A stretch of DNA of 64,000 nt from positions 54,625 through 118,624 of the forward strand of contig WHTZ01000001.1 in the NCBI GenBank assembly GCA_009377495.1, read 5' to 3'. Positions 25,993 to 38,027 of this stretch are shown here, piece after piece. Origin of the DNA: Luteitalea sp. GTDB taxonomy: Bacteria; Acidobacteriota; Vicinamibacteria; Vicinamibacterales; Vicinamibacteraceae. Numbering within the stretch: position 1 is the first letter of the stretch; each line of letters begins with the position of its first letter. The position numbers were made by a program, and so were the translations under genes. The notes beneath the pieces are model-generated. The model did not search any database. It was not told where the DNA came from and saw only the letters and a program-made list of their open reading frames with translations.

Positions 25993-27048
25993 GTGCAACG
26001 ATGGCAAGCCACGGGATGGCGCGGCGCGCGGAGCGTCGCGCAGTTCATTCGCGCGCAGGTGTCTCCGTTTGCGCCCGAGCCCTTCATGGCCTCTCGTTGG
26101 CACGTCGATCAGGACGCGCCCTTCTTCGTGGGCGCCAACCTTCCTTGGATGAACTACGGCCTCGACTTCGGTGCCAACGCCTGGCAGCCGAAGGGCGGCC
26201 TCGCGGCGCATCCCGACCGCTTGGAGCAACTGGACGCGACGTGTGCCGCCCTGGCGGCGCAAGACGTTCACGTGCTGCGCTGGTTCCTGCTGTGCGACGG
26301 GCGCGCGGCCGTCCGCTTCACGGGCGACGGCATCCCGCTTGGCCTCGATGACGCGACGTGGCCAGACGTCGATGCCGCGCTCGATACGGCACGGCGCCAC
26401 GGAGTGCAGCTGCTCTTCGTGCTCTTCGATTTCTATTGGTGCCGGCCCGCGCGGGTCGTTGGGGGCGTGCGCCTTGGCGGCCTGCGCGGCGCGATTGGCC
26501 GACCGGCGCGACGAGCAGCGCTCCTCGAGCATGTCGTGGCGCCGCTCCTTCACCGCTACGGCTCACACGGCACGATTTTCGGGTGGGATCTCTTCAACGA
26601 GCCGGAGTGGGTCACGCTCGGTCTCGATGGCTGGCATCCCCGTGCGGTTGTCTCACCGCAGGCCATGCGCGCCTTCTTGCGAGATGCAGCATGGCTCGCT
26701 CAGACGCACACCACACAGCTCGTCACGGTCGGTCTGGCGAGCGCGTGCGGTCTCGATCTCTGCCGCGGCCTGCCGCTCGACTTCTACCAGGTTCATTGGT
26801 ACGACCATTTCGAGGCCGCTGCGCCGTTGGGCCGCAGCGTGACCGCGTTCGACCTCGATCGACCAATCGTCCTGGGAGAGCTCCCCACCAACGGGTCGCG
26901 TCGGCCGACCGGGGTGCTCCTGCGGCTTGCGGAGCAAGCCGGCTATCGGGGCGCATTGCTCTGGTCGGTGCGTGCGAAGGATACCGCGAGCGATTGGCTT
27001 GCCGCACGCGCCGCGCTCGCCGAACGGCATCCGGCTCGGCGCGGCTAA
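25993..27048 (+). CDS. Glycoside hydrolase, GH5-like (clan A) cellulase/mannanase
   Basis: The 351-residue protein reads as a TIM-barrel hydrolase: FFVGANLPWMNYG near the start, VHVLRWFLL, GVQLLFVLFDFYW, IFGWDLFNEPEW with the NEP acid/base Glu, VHWYDHFE, and IVLGELPT with the likely nucleophile Glu. These match clan GH-A retaining enzymes such as GH5. There is no signal peptide, so the substrate may be internal or the annotated start wrong: GTG 25993 is used here, ATG 26086 is the alternative. The gene overlaps the convergent membrane-protein gene by 4 bases. Confidence 0.75.
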   Translation: MQRWQATGWRGARSVAQFIRAQVSPFAPEPFMASRWHVDQDAPFFVGANLPWMNYGLDFGANAWQPKGGLAAHPDRLEQLDATCAALAAQDVHVLRWFLLCDGRAAVRFTGDGIPLGLDDATWPDVDAALDTARRHGVQLLFVLFDFYWCRPARVVGGVRLGGLRGAIGRPARRAALLEHVVAPLLHRYGSHGTIFGWDLFNEPEWVTLGLDGWHPRAVVSPQAMRAFLRDAAWLAQTHTTQLVTVGLASACGLDLCRGLPLDFYQVHWYDHFEAAAPLGRSVTAFDLDRPIVLGELPTNGSRRPTGVLLRLAEQAGYRGALLWSVRAKDTASDWLAARAALAERHPARRG

Positions 27049-29114
27049 CCCCCTCCGCGTACCACGTAATAGATTGCCATCGACCGATTGCGGAACATCC
27101 GCCGGAACAGCTCGGGATGCGCGTTCAGGATCGGCTCGAAATTGGGGTACTTGTGGCGCTCCGGCGGCCCAATGACCAGATAGTCGATCCTGAGGCTTCT
27201 GGTCCTCTCGTGGACCTCCCGCCCTTTGGCCATGTTGTACAGCCCAAACACTGTCCGGCTAGCTTCCAGATACTTGGACAGCGGCACCATCGAGATCGGA
27301 ATACCGGCCGACATCCGGCGCTCGGCAAACGCAGGCACGAACGCCCAGGTGAACGCGTTGCGGACGGTCGGCTCCACCTGGACGATGGCATCGTCCGGCG
27401 TGAAACGCTTGATCCAGTCGAGCGCCTGGATCTCATCACGGCTGAGGACTAGCGTCCAGCGGAACTTGGCGAGGCCGTCGACGATCTCGCGGTTCCTCAG
27501 GTCCTGCGTGTTGTACAGGTCAATCACGGTCAACGGCGCTGCCGCGGTCGCGAGCAGGATCACGCCAGCCGCGGTCACGATCTTGGTCCTGACGCCTGCG
27601 CGCCACAGCTCCTGCAAGGCGAAGCCGACGAGGACCGCCAACGCCATGAACAGGAAATGACCGGAGCGCCACCCCACGTACACGAACTGGTGATCCCGTA
27701 CGTCCACGAAGAAGTAGAACAGGAGCGACACGGCGATCACGATGCCGATGACGCCGAGCCCCGTGGCGCGCCGGCGCACGGCGAGCCATGCGCCGACTGC
27801 TCCCGCGATCAGCATCGGACCAAAGCTCAGGAAGATCGCGAGGACCGGCCTGGTCGCCGCTGGCGGAACAACCCGAATGCTAACGAGCAAATCGGCCCGA
27901 TCCGCGTAACGCAGGCCGCTCGCCAGCAGCACACCAACGACAAGCGGCGCCGCACCCGCCAGAGCGCCAGTGGTGATCGCCCGCCATTGCCGAGCGGCTC
28001 CCAACCGGATAGCCGCGTACACGGCCACCATCGTCGTGATCATCACCGCTGAAAACGTGCTCAACAGCAGGCAGGCGGCCAGTAGGCTACCGGCGAGCGC
28101 CATCAACAAAAGGGGCGAGGGGCGAGGGGCGAGGGGCGAGCGAGGGGCGAGGCGGGCCTGAACGAGGCACAGGAGCGCCGAGAAGCCAATCGCGTATCCC
28201 ATGGCGTGGTGCGGCTGATACAGCAGAAGCCGGTGCAGCCCGTCGACTGGCATGCTCCCGTAAATCCAGCGGGTAATCGCGTCGATGTTCACATAGCGCA
28301 CCAGGCCGAGCGACTCACCCGCTGACCACAGCGCCCAAAGACGCTCGGTTCCCTCGAAGCTCGTGAAGAGCACGCCACCGAGGCAGCCCAGCGCCGCAGC
28401 GGTCGGGCCGCGGACGAAGTGCCGGACGAAGAAGAAGAAGAAGGCGATGAAGACCAGGTCGAGCGCGACCGAGTTCACGAGCAGAATCTGCTCGTTGGTC
28501 AGATGGCGCCACTGGCGGTACTCCACCGAAGGCAACAGGTGCGCCAGCCAGTAGTAGTGCAGCGCGTCGTCCAGAAAGAACGGATTATGCGGCGGCACGT
28601 CTCCCTTGCTCACCTCGGCGACAACCGCCATGCGCCAGACGAAGTCGGCGGTGAAATAGGCTCGGTAGGCTCGACCGTCCTCCACCATTTCGCCGACCCG
28701 CGCAAACGGCCGCCCCACCACCACGGGGACAACGAGCAGGAGCAACAGGAGCGCGGTGGCATCCTGGCGCGTGAAGCGGGGCGGGGTGAACAGACCGGTG
28801 AGTCGACCTGCCGGCCAGGCGGCCAGCGACGCCAGCAGGGGCGGCAGGACGAGCAAGAGGCTGCCTCGGACGCCAGCGATCCAGAAGCCCAGGAGCACCA
28901 AGCAGCTCAGCGCGTAGCCCCAGGTGCCGCCGACCAACAGCGCGGCTCCCCAGGTGCCGGGGCCGTACAGACGGCGAGCCACCAGCACGCCAGGCGCGCA
29001 AAACCAGAAGGCGACGAGCAGCAGGAGGATGCTCCAGGTGAGCGGCTGGATCGCCCAGAGCGTGAGGGTCAGTGCCGCGCTCAACGCCAAGGCCGGAAGC
29101 AGGATCGCAATCAT
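27045..29114 (-). CDS. Large polytopic membrane protein, glycosyltransferase-like
   Basis: The 689-residue protein has about 14-16 hydrophobic segments and a soluble C-terminal region (ALDWIKRFTPDDAIVQVEP, then IDYLVIGPPERHKYPNF), the layout of GT-C type membrane glycosyltransferases and related proteins. I see no diagnostic catalytic motif, so the function is open. An in-frame run of heptamers (28112-28150) codes for the loop LAPRSPLAPRPSPLL between two helices. The ATG at 29114 lies at the edge of a repeat cluster. Confidence 0.7.
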   Translation of the reverse strand: MIAILLPALALSAALTLTLWAIQPLTWSILLLLVAFWFCAPGVLVARRLYGPGTWGAALLVGGTWGYALSCLVLLGFWIAGVRGSLLLVLPPLLASLAAWPAGRLTGLFTPPRFTRQDATALLLLLLVVPVVVGRPFARVGEMVEDGRAYRAYFTADFVWRMAVVAEVSKGDVPPHNPFFLDDALHYYWLAHLLPSVEYRQWRHLTNEQILLVNSVALDLVFIAFFFFFVRHFVRGPTAAALGCLGGVLFTSFEGTERLWALWSAGESLGLVRYVNIDAITRWIYGSMPVDGLHRLLLYQPHHAMGYAIGFSALLCLVQARLAPRSPLAPRPSPLLLMALAGSLLAACLLLSTFSAVMITTMVAVYAAIRLGAARQWRAITTGALAGAAPLVVGVLLASGLRYADRADLLVSIRVVPPAATRPVLAIFLSFGPMLIAGAVGAWLAVRRRATGLGVIGIVIAVSLLFYFFVDVRDHQFVYVGWRSGHFLFMALAVLVGFALQELWRAGVRTKIVTAAGVILLATAAAPLTVIDLYNTQDLRNREIVDGLAKFRWTLVLSRDEIQALDWIKRFTPDDAIVQVEPTVRNAFTWAFVPAFAERRMSAGIPISMVPLSKYLEASRTVFGLYNMAKGREVHERTRSLRIDYLVIGPPERHKYPNFEPILNAHPELFRRMFRNRSMAIYYVVRGGG
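28112..28150. repeat. Heptamer repeat (GGGGCGA x5) inside a coding region
   Basis: Four exact GGGGCGA units, an interrupted one, and a fifth, inside the membrane-protein gene, read in frame as an Ala/Pro/Arg-rich loop. The array keeps the frame open on the coding strand. Confidence 0.85.
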
Positions 29115-29139
29115 CGCGTCAGGCGCGGCTAACCGCCTC

Positions 29140-29298
29140 CGCCGAGGCTACGGCGGTCCACCTTCGCCAAGGCTACGGCGGACTCGTCCGCCGAAGCTTT
29201 ATGCGAAGGCGGAAGCCTCGCCCTACAGGTAGGGCGCCCTTTTAGGGGCGCCATCCTAATGTCCTGAGGCGCCAGGCGCGGCTAAAGCCGCGCCCTAC
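29140..29298. repeat. Cluster of four REP-like elements
   Basis: Two CGCC-AGGCTA-CGGCG units (29140-29155 and 29165-29180), a GTAGGG-headed hairpin (29229-29252) and an opposite one ending CCCTAC (29275-29298). The last covers the stop codon of the radical SAM gene. All lie in the 167-base gap 29115-29281 and its right edge. Confidence 0.8.
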
Positions 29299-30898
29299 GG
29301 GTAGGGCTATCGTCGCCCGCACCCGTCCCGCGTGCCGGTCGCGTCGGCGCGAGCGTGGGGTGAGCGATGGTCAGCGCTGGTTCGTTTGGCCCGGTTGCCA
29401 CGCGCTGACGAACCGGCCCGAGCTCGAACGGGACACCGAAGGCCCCGTCTGCGTCCGCTTGGTTGAGGAGCTTCGTGACGACGTGATCGAACGCGTCGAA
29501 GAATTTCGTATCGCCCGGCTCGGGAACGACCGTGCGGCCCGACTCGACGAAGTCACGCACCACCTGGTCGAGCGACCTGGAAGGCGTGACCTGACCGATC
29601 GAGTAGCGCCGCGCCCCGGGGCGATCGAGGAATCCCGCTTCTCGATACAGGTAGACATCTCCCAGCAAGTCGACAACGACGGAGATCTGCGGGTAGCCGG
29701 CTGGTCGCACGTCGGTATCGCCGGCCATCGCCAGCGGCTGTCCAGGGGCGCCTTCACTCAGGGCTTGCAGAGCGTAACCATAGTCAATCTGGAGCTGCTT
29801 CAGATCATCGCGCGTGCGACGGTGCTCCAGCGCGCCAAAGATCTCAACGAGGCGCGCTCGCTCGGCGGGGCGCAGGCCTTCGCTGGGTTGCACGCTGTAA
29901 TCTTCGCGCAGCGTGAGGAAGTCGATCTGGCGATCGCCCGCCGCGGCCCGATTGATCTGGGCGATCATCTCTGCCAACGCGAGCACGTCTGCCGTTCGCC
30001 CGGGTAACACCACGAAGTTGAACCCGAGACGCAGCGGTGAGCGCCGGTCGTTGCGAAGCCGTAGCAACGCCACGGCGTTCCGCACCACGAGGTCGAACGC
30101 CTTGGGGTGCCGCGTCACACGGGTCGTGCTCTCGGCATCGACACCGTAGAGTGAGATGCGAAGCGTGTGCAGTTGCCACAAGCCTTCCTGTTTCTGTAGG
30201 AGCTGCGGCGTCAACATGAAACCGTTCGTGTACAGCGATAGCTTGAATCCCCGTTCGGCGCCCGTTGCAACCATCTCGCCGAGACCCGGATTCGTCAGCG
30301 GCTCGAGGCCACCGGACAAGTAGAACCGGTATGGATCATCGGCGGGCGCGCTGCGCATCATGGCATCGAACAGCGCGTTCCCCTCCGGGACGGTTTGCGG
30401 CGCGTACTTCGCATCGTGGTGTCTTCCACAGAACGAGCAGAAGAACATGCAGGACACGCCCGGGTAGACGCCAACGCGGAGCGGATAGCGATGAATCCTT
30501 CGTCGTACGGCGTCCACCACGCCGGACCTGAGCATCGGTAGAATGGTGTTCTGCCAGTACTTCGCGCCGCGGCCGTGCCGCGTGATGAGTGCTTGCGCGA
30601 CGTCGCAGGCTGCGATAGCCGCGTTGAGCCGGGTCAGCGTGTCGCGGTCGAGGCCGAGGTCCCGCGCCAAATCAGCCTGAGTGGCGAACGGATCGCGTGC
30701 GAGCGTCTCGATCACGCCGCACGCAAGGCGCGTCCATCGATCGAGCGTCCGGTGGTCGTGCGGCGAATCAACGAGACCTTTCCGCAGCAGCGCCGGAAGC
30801 AGATGTTCTTCGAGAGCAATCAGACTTACTTCTAATGGGACGTCCTCCCCGTCGGTCAGGACGTGACGGGAGGTAAGGACGGTCTGGCGATCTGCCAT
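29282..30898 (-). CDS. Radical SAM enzyme, DesII-like
   Basis: The 538-residue protein has the cluster motif C-x3-C-x2-C in VSCMFFCSFCGR, then LSGGLEPLTNPGLGE and LYTNGFMLTP in the barrel, IDFLTLREDYS, and a C-terminal region with GDVYLYREAGFLDRPGARRYSIG. The FCGR form and overall layout recall the DesII dTDP-4-amino-sugar ammonia-lyase family, but that is a family guess. ATG 30898 is used; 30955 is a possible longer start. The final residues RRARL and the TAG stop come from a REP-like repeat. Confidence 0.78.
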   Translation of the reverse strand: MADRQTVLTSRHVLTDGEDVPLEVSLIALEEHLLPALLRKGLVDSPHDHRTLDRWTRLACGVIETLARDPFATQADLARDLGLDRDTLTRLNAAIAACDVAQALITRHGRGAKYWQNTILPMLRSGVVDAVRRRIHRYPLRVGVYPGVSCMFFCSFCGRHHDAKYAPQTVPEGNALFDAMMRSAPADDPYRFYLSGGLEPLTNPGLGEMVATGAERGFKLSLYTNGFMLTPQLLQKQEGLWQLHTLRISLYGVDAESTTRVTRHPKAFDLVVRNAVALLRLRNDRRSPLRLGFNFVVLPGRTADVLALAEMIAQINRAAAGDRQIDFLTLREDYSVQPSEGLRPAERARLVEIFGALEHRRTRDDLKQLQIDYGYALQALSEGAPGQPLAMAGDTDVRPAGYPQISVVVDLLGDVYLYREAGFLDRPGARRYSIGQVTPSRSLDQVVRDFVESGRTVVPEPGDTKFFDAFDHVVTKLLNQADADGAFGVPFELGPVRQRVATGPNEPALTIAHPTLAPTRPARGTGAGDDSPTRRARL

Positions 30899-31042
30899 AT
30901 GGCGAGTAGCTGCCTCCGTTCCCGGCGGCATGGAGCAAGCTCGCTCTTCCGCCATGAACGGCAACCTTACCACCTCAGCGGAGAGGGGCCTCGAAGGCCA
31001 CAAGGTTGACGGTAGGGTAACAGGTTCCAACATTGGCGACAA

Positions 31043-31088
31043 GGTGTCACCCAGTCACCTGTCACCCAGTCACCCAGTCACCTTGTCA
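31043..31088. repeat. Mixed 7-8 base repeat (CAGTCACC / TGTCACC)
   Basis: Five or six units of CAGTCACC and TGTCACC across the end of the spermidine-synthase-like gene; they supply its last codons and stop. Confidence 0.8.
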
Positions 31089-33147
31089 CGCTCCGAGGGG
31101 CCTCGTCCGGCACCGAGCAATAGCGCGCCCACGTAGCAAACGGCCATGATGAGCAGCAAGAAGCGGTAACCGGTGACGAGGGAGACGTACTCGGTCACGC
31201 CCCCCAGCATCGCGCCCAGCAAGTTGGCGCCGTAGGCGGCAGACACCGCGTTGGTCCGCTTGAGACTTGCGCCAAAGAGCAGACCCGCACAGTAGAGCGG
31301 GCTGAAGACGAGCAGCGCGTAGAAGATCGACTCCGCCGTGCGGCTGGCAAAGCCAATGGATCCAATCGGCCACAGGTAGCTCAACCCGATCAGCAGCAAC
31401 AGACATGCGCCCACGAGCCACCGCCGCCGCAGATCGTACCTCGTCATCGTCACGGTGGCCGCCACCGCCATGACGAGCACGGACGCGATGGCGAGTGAGG
31501 CCACCACCCACGTCGATCCCCAGAGCAGGGCGAACTGGATGATCGACTTGGTCTCGAGCAGCATGAACCCGACACCGAGGAGGAAGAACACCCAAAACTG
31601 CGGGGCGAAGGGCGAGAGCGTGGGGGGGCTCACGTGGCCCGGATTGCCTGCGGCGCGCGCCCATCGCAGCGCGCCGCTCACGCTAATCACCGAGAAGCCC
31701 AGCACCAGCGCGAGCGCCCAGGAGTAGTGCGCCGGCAGGGTCGGCGCTTGCATGTACAGGAAGGGCCAGTCATCGCTCGCCGGTACGACGCTGGTGTCGC
31801 GTGCGAGCGGCCGGCCCGGGCTCACCACATCCGGCTGGTTGTATGCCGCCACGCGATCAGGCACGGGCGGGAACGTGCCCACCCGAGCCAAGCCGGGCCC
31901 TGCCATCATCACGGCGAGATAGGCGAACTCCTCGTGTACATGGACGCGCGGTGGTTCGCCAAACGCCCGTTCCGCGGTGTTGGCCAATCGATCGACCAGC
32001 CACTTCTCACGGAAGTAGTTGTAGATCACGAGCACGCCATCCGGCTTGAGCAGTCGGCGTACGGCGCGGAACGACTCCTCGGTGAACATGTAGCTCTCGA
32101 GCCGCACACTCGTGAAGCTCGACTGGAGCGTGAGCGAATCGATGAGCGCAAAGACGACGAGGTCGTACTGTCGATCCGTCGTCCGCAGAAAGTGCCGTGC
32201 ATCGTCGGTCACGACGTGGACGCGCGGGTCTTGGTACGGGCGATCCGGATGGTGTTGTTGACCAAGGCTTGCGATCACCGGGTCGATTTCCACGGCGTCC
32301 ACGCGCGTGACGCCGTGCTCGAGGGCCGCAGCCACGTCGGTGCCGGATCCAGCCCCAAGGATGAGGACATCCTCGAGCCCGTCACCAAGGACCGTGTACG
32401 GCCACTCGTAGAAGTACTCCTTGTGACTGATCGGCGCCATTGACTGGTGGAAGATGTTGTTGACTTCCACCACCATCTCCCCGTTTTCGTCGTAGGTCGT
32501 GATTTTGTAGTACGGCGACCAGATGGTGCCGATCTGCAGCTTCACGACGAGGCCCAGCGAGACCGCGAGCAGCAGCGTGCTGGCCACCGCCCATCCCCGC
32601 GGCATGTCCCAGACGAACGGGAGCGACACCACGAGCGCCACGCCAAACCACACCGCCGGCGGAAGCTGCCAGTAGGACATCAGCGCGAACGCCCCGACGG
32701 CCGCGAGGCTCGCCGTCAGATTAGTGAGGTACGCACGCAGCGGCGCGTGCCGTTCCATCTCGCGTCCCAGACGCTGTGCGAGGGTGACGAACAGCACCGC
32801 GACGACGATGAACAACAGCGGCAGGAAGTAGGTGGTCCCAACCGGCACCACCTGTTCGGATGTGCCGCTTGAAAAATAAATGTGGCTGGAGGTCACCGGC
32901 ACGGTCACCTCGAACCGCAGAAAATAGACGGCGGCAACCACGGCGGCCTGGATCACCGCGAACGCGCGGAACAGATCCCATCGCACCCGCGCGACGAGGC
33001 AGCCGATGCCAATTCCCAGAAAGCTGGCGAGCAGAATGAAATTGGCAAAGTACGAGAGTAGCCGCACGTAGGCCGGCACCCAGCGGATGAGCGTGACCTC
33101 GAGAAACAGGACGAGGAACGAGATCAGGAAGAGTCGAAACAGAGACG

Positions 33148-33154
<7 letters not shown>
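31070..33154 (-). CDS. Membrane protein with spermidine-synthase-like methyltransferase fold
   Basis: The 694-residue protein has about 6 N-terminal helices, a soluble SpeE-like Rossmann domain, then about 6 C-terminal helices. The Rossmann domain shows DVLILGAGSGTDVAAALEHG, VDAVEIDP (acidic residue for the sugar) and VHVVTDDARHFL, followed by YDLVVFALIDSLTLQ and a signature for the aminopropyl/methyltransferase region. The start overlaps the stop of the deoxyhypusine-synthase-like gene by 7 bases, so the two are coupled. Polyamine or other substrate is not certain. ATG 33154 is preferred; the open frame upstream is antisense. Confidence 0.82.
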
Positions 33155-34125
<971 letters not shown>

Positions 34126-34175
34126 GCATCGCTCCTTTCCGAACGCAAAAGTGTAGCAGAATGCTAAAGGGTGAA

Positions 34176-34279
34176 TTCTTGTCAATGCTCAATGGTCAAT
34201 GGTCGAGGGCGGGTTCGACATACGATGTACGCCGACGCCGCCGACCAACCCGCCATTGGGCATTGTGCATTGACAAGAA
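34176..34279. repeat. Inverted repeat, 27-bp arms of heptamer units
   Basis: Left arm 34176-34202 (TTCTTGTCAATGC then CAATGG units) and right arm 34253-34279 are complements with 3 mismatches, 50 bases apart. Each arm is made of 7-base units (TCAATGC, TCAATGG). It fills the 178-base gap between the DHS-like and MFS genes. Confidence 0.85.
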
Positions 34280-34303
34280 ACCAAGACGAAGACCAGGTTC
34301 CTT

Positions 34304-35620
<1,317 letters not shown>

Positions 35621-35647
35621 AAGGATCTACCGCCCTCACTGTTTTCC

Positions 35648-35712
35648 TTGACCTTGTTCGAGACCGTCGCTAAACTTTGCGCGAAGCCTTCGGTGCTCCC
35701 AGCTACCGAAAC
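35648..35712 (+). promoter_or_regulatory. Promoter and 5' hairpin of secreted-protein unit 1
   Basis: TTGACC (35648-35653), a 17-base spacer and TAAACT (35671-35676) form a promoter. Just after it the start of the transcript holds TTCGGTGCT-CCC-AGC-T-ACCGAA (35689-35710), a 9-bp stem with one bulge. The same arrangement is at 38028-38092. Reading the hairpin as a 5'-end mRNA structure is inference. Confidence 0.65.
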
Positions 35713-35764
35713 AAACCGTGACGGCGTATCGGTCGTTCCCCGACCATAGACGAAGGGTTTGTCC

Positions 35765-37888
35765 ATGAAGAACGTGTGCCTGCATGGCTTTCGTGTAGCT
35801 GCCGCCGCGAGCCTGCTCGCCGCGGCGCTCGGGATCCCCACCACGGTCAACGCTCAGGCGCCCAACACCCGCTGGGTGTTCGCCGAGGGCGTCTACGATC
35901 AAGACGGATTCTGGCGAGAAGAGATCATCGTCACGAATCCGAACGACACACGCGTGCACGCGGCCTTGACGTTGCTGACACCCACTGGCACCTGCGAGGT
36001 CGGATCGATTGATCCGCTGAACCCTCTGACCGACATTCCGCCTACGAGTCAATATCGATACGAGATTACTTTCCCCTTCATCGCGAGGTTTTGCCCTGGC
36101 CTTCCGGCGTCGGGAGCCGTCGCCGTCATCCTCGACACCACCGCACCGGTTGTCGCGGAACGGACGATCTTCTGGGGTGGCCGATACATGCGGGGGCACA
36201 CGGGTGAGGTCGGCTTTTCAGGCGAGGCTGCGCCAATCTGGTACTTCGCCGAGGGAGCTGCCATCGGATCCTTTCGGACCTTCTTCGCGATTGCCAACGT
36301 CGATCCCCAGCGGGACGCACAGGTCGATGTGAAGTACTTGCTGGAGAGCGGCACCACGCGTACCGCCCGCGTGACCGTGCCAGCCGGCAGTCGCCAGACC
36401 GTCGAGGCCCCGCAGGGAATCGGAGGGTTTGGTGCGGAAGTCCGATCGACGAACGACGTGCCCATCTACGCTGAGCGCGCGATGTTCTGGTCGAATTTTA
36501 GGGGCGGCCATACGTCCAAGGGTATCGCCCAACCAAGCACCGAGTGGCACCTGGCGGAGGGGGCAAACTACGATGGCGTCTTTACGACCTATCTCTTGTT
36601 CGCGAATCCCAACCCGACGCCCATTACCGTCGACGTGAGGTATCTCACCGACGGGGCCGCGGCTCAGTCCGCGCAGTACTCGGTGCCGGCAAACGGCCGC
36701 CGCACCGTCCTCGTTGGAGCGCCCGGTCATGGCGGACCGAAGAACACGTCGTTTTCGGTCGTGGCGACCTCGTCGTCGGCCTTCGTGGCAGAGCGCTCGG
36801 TTTACGTCGCGGCCATGAGCGAGGGCACGGCGGCAGCAGGGATCCCCGCTCCCGCGACGCAGTGGGCGTTCGCGGACGGCGCGTCCGGCGGGTTTGCAGA
36901 GTATCAGCGTCTCGACGATCCGGACCGACGGTCCTTTGACACGTACTATTTCATTTCAAACCCTCACGACAGCGTGGCGAGGGTCACGGCCCGATTCTAT
37001 CGCCGGGATGGGACAGGCGTCGTTGAGTCCTATTCGGTGAAACCGAGCTCTCGCACGGCCATCCTCGTGACGAATCCCGCGTTGAGCAATCAGCGCTACG
37101 GTGCGGTCTTCACCGCATCACAACCGGTCGTCGTCGAGCGGGCAACGTACTACAGCCAGGGCGCTGAGGCCGTGGCGGGTGTGCCCTGGAACGATCACGC
37201 TGCCGATCCGGCCGCACCGGCCGATCCGACCGTGACGGGAATCGTCAACCCGTCGGACGGCCAGCCCGCGGACCGAGCGGCGGGCCATCCGCTGTTGTTG
37301 GTGGGGAGCAATTTTGCCCAAGACGCCAGTGTCTCGTTTGGCGGGCATCCCGGCACCGTCCTGGATGTGCTCAACAGCGCTGCGATCCTCGTCGAACCGC
37401 CGCTCGATGCGCAAACGTCGGAGGGCGCTGTGGACGTCGTCGTCAGTTGGCCGTCCGGCCAGTCGGCGACTTTGCCCGGCAGCTTCCTACTAGCGTCACG
37501 CGCACCTGATCCGCCGCCAGGCCAGATCCTGCCGCTTCCGGATTACGGCCCGGCGGTCGTCGTGCAGGTGGCTCGCGAGCGACCGGACCTCCTCGCAACA
37601 TCCTGTCAGGATCACCACGGTGGGGCTGGTTGGACCTTTCTCGACGCCGTGGTCGACCGACTGCGTCAGCACGACACGCGCTGGGGCTACAACTGTAAGC
37701 GCGGCCACTGCAGCGACCCCTCAGAAGATGTGGTCGCTTACCACGGCGGTGCGGGCCCAACGGTGGAGGGTGTCAGCGCCGTCTGGGTCGTCGACGTCAT
37801 CATGTCGCACTGCGGTTCCCCCTCCCCGACCTGGCTCGTGCATGGGTTCGGCGGGGCGTCGGGATGGACGAGCCGCGGGCGGTTCTAG
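35765..37888 (+). CDS. Secreted multi-domain protein 1 (four WxFAEG modules, IPT/TIG-like, shared four-Cys C-terminal domain)
   Basis: The 707-residue protein has a Sec signal (residues 1 to about 32), then four modules of about 105 residues that begin WVFAEG, WYFAEG, WHLAEG and WAFADG and look like beta-sandwich repeats. An IPT/TIG-like domain follows (VGSNFAQDASVSFGG). The last 121 residues (587-707) are a domain with Cys614, 644, 649 and 683 and the motif DTRWGYNCKRG, nearly the same as in the next gene. Start ATG 35765 follows GAAGGG by 8 bases. A possible adhesin or secreted scaffold; no enzyme motif is recognised. Confidence 0.8.
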   Translation: MKNVCLHGFRVAAAASLLAAALGIPTTVNAQAPNTRWVFAEGVYDQDGFWREEIIVTNPNDTRVHAALTLLTPTGTCEVGSIDPLNPLTDIPPTSQYRYEITFPFIARFCPGLPASGAVAVILDTTAPVVAERTIFWGGRYMRGHTGEVGFSGEAAPIWYFAEGAAIGSFRTFFAIANVDPQRDAQVDVKYLLESGTTRTARVTVPAGSRQTVEAPQGIGGFGAEVRSTNDVPIYAERAMFWSNFRGGHTSKGIAQPSTEWHLAEGANYDGVFTTYLLFANPNPTPITVDVRYLTDGAAAQSAQYSVPANGRRTVLVGAPGHGGPKNTSFSVVATSSSAFVAERSVYVAAMSEGTAAAGIPAPATQWAFADGASGGFAEYQRLDDPDRRSFDTYYFISNPHDSVARVTARFYRRDGTGVVESYSVKPSSRTAILVTNPALSNQRYGAVFTASQPVVVERATYYSQGAEAVAGVPWNDHAADPAAPADPTVTGIVNPSDGQPADRAAGHPLLLVGSNFAQDASVSFGGHPGTVLDVLNSAAILVEPPLDAQTSEGAVDVVVSWPSGQSATLPGSFLLASRAPDPPPGQILPLPDYGPAVVVQVARERPDLLATSCQDHHGGAGWTFLDAVVDRLRQHDTRWGYNCKRGHCSDPSEDVVAYHGGAGPTVEGVSAVWVVDVIMSHCGSPSPTWLVHGFGGASGWTSRGRF

Positions 37889-37932
37889 CGGAGCGCGACC
37901 AGGGCCGCGCTCCCCGACGCTCACTTGCGAGC

Positions 37933-37966
37933 CCCGAAACTTGACTCAAATCCGTCAAGTTTCGGG
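37933..37966 (+). terminator. Terminator of secreted-protein unit 1
   Basis: CCCGAAACTTGAC (37933-37945), an 8-base loop and GTCAAGTTTCGGG (37954-37966): a perfect 13-bp stem followed by TTCT. A homologous hairpin follows the next gene. The gap 37889-38350 (462 bases) holds this terminator, the promoter-hairpin at 38028-38092 and then a 258-base leader with no other visible structure. Confidence 0.8.
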
Positions 37967-38027
37967 TTCTCAAGGGTTCTAGTGAACCATCGGGACACCA
38001 GGAACTGATGAGCCAGACACGAATGAG

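Noticed and set aside
34253..34279. Transposon terminal repeat with a lost transposase
   Set aside because: Arms consist of heptamer units and no target duplication or transposase remnant is visible; left as an inverted repeat.
35667..35712. c-di-GMP-I (GEMM) riboswitch upstream of the secreted protein
   Set aside because: Short similarity only; the P1b helix is missing, and the first part overlaps a good -10 box.
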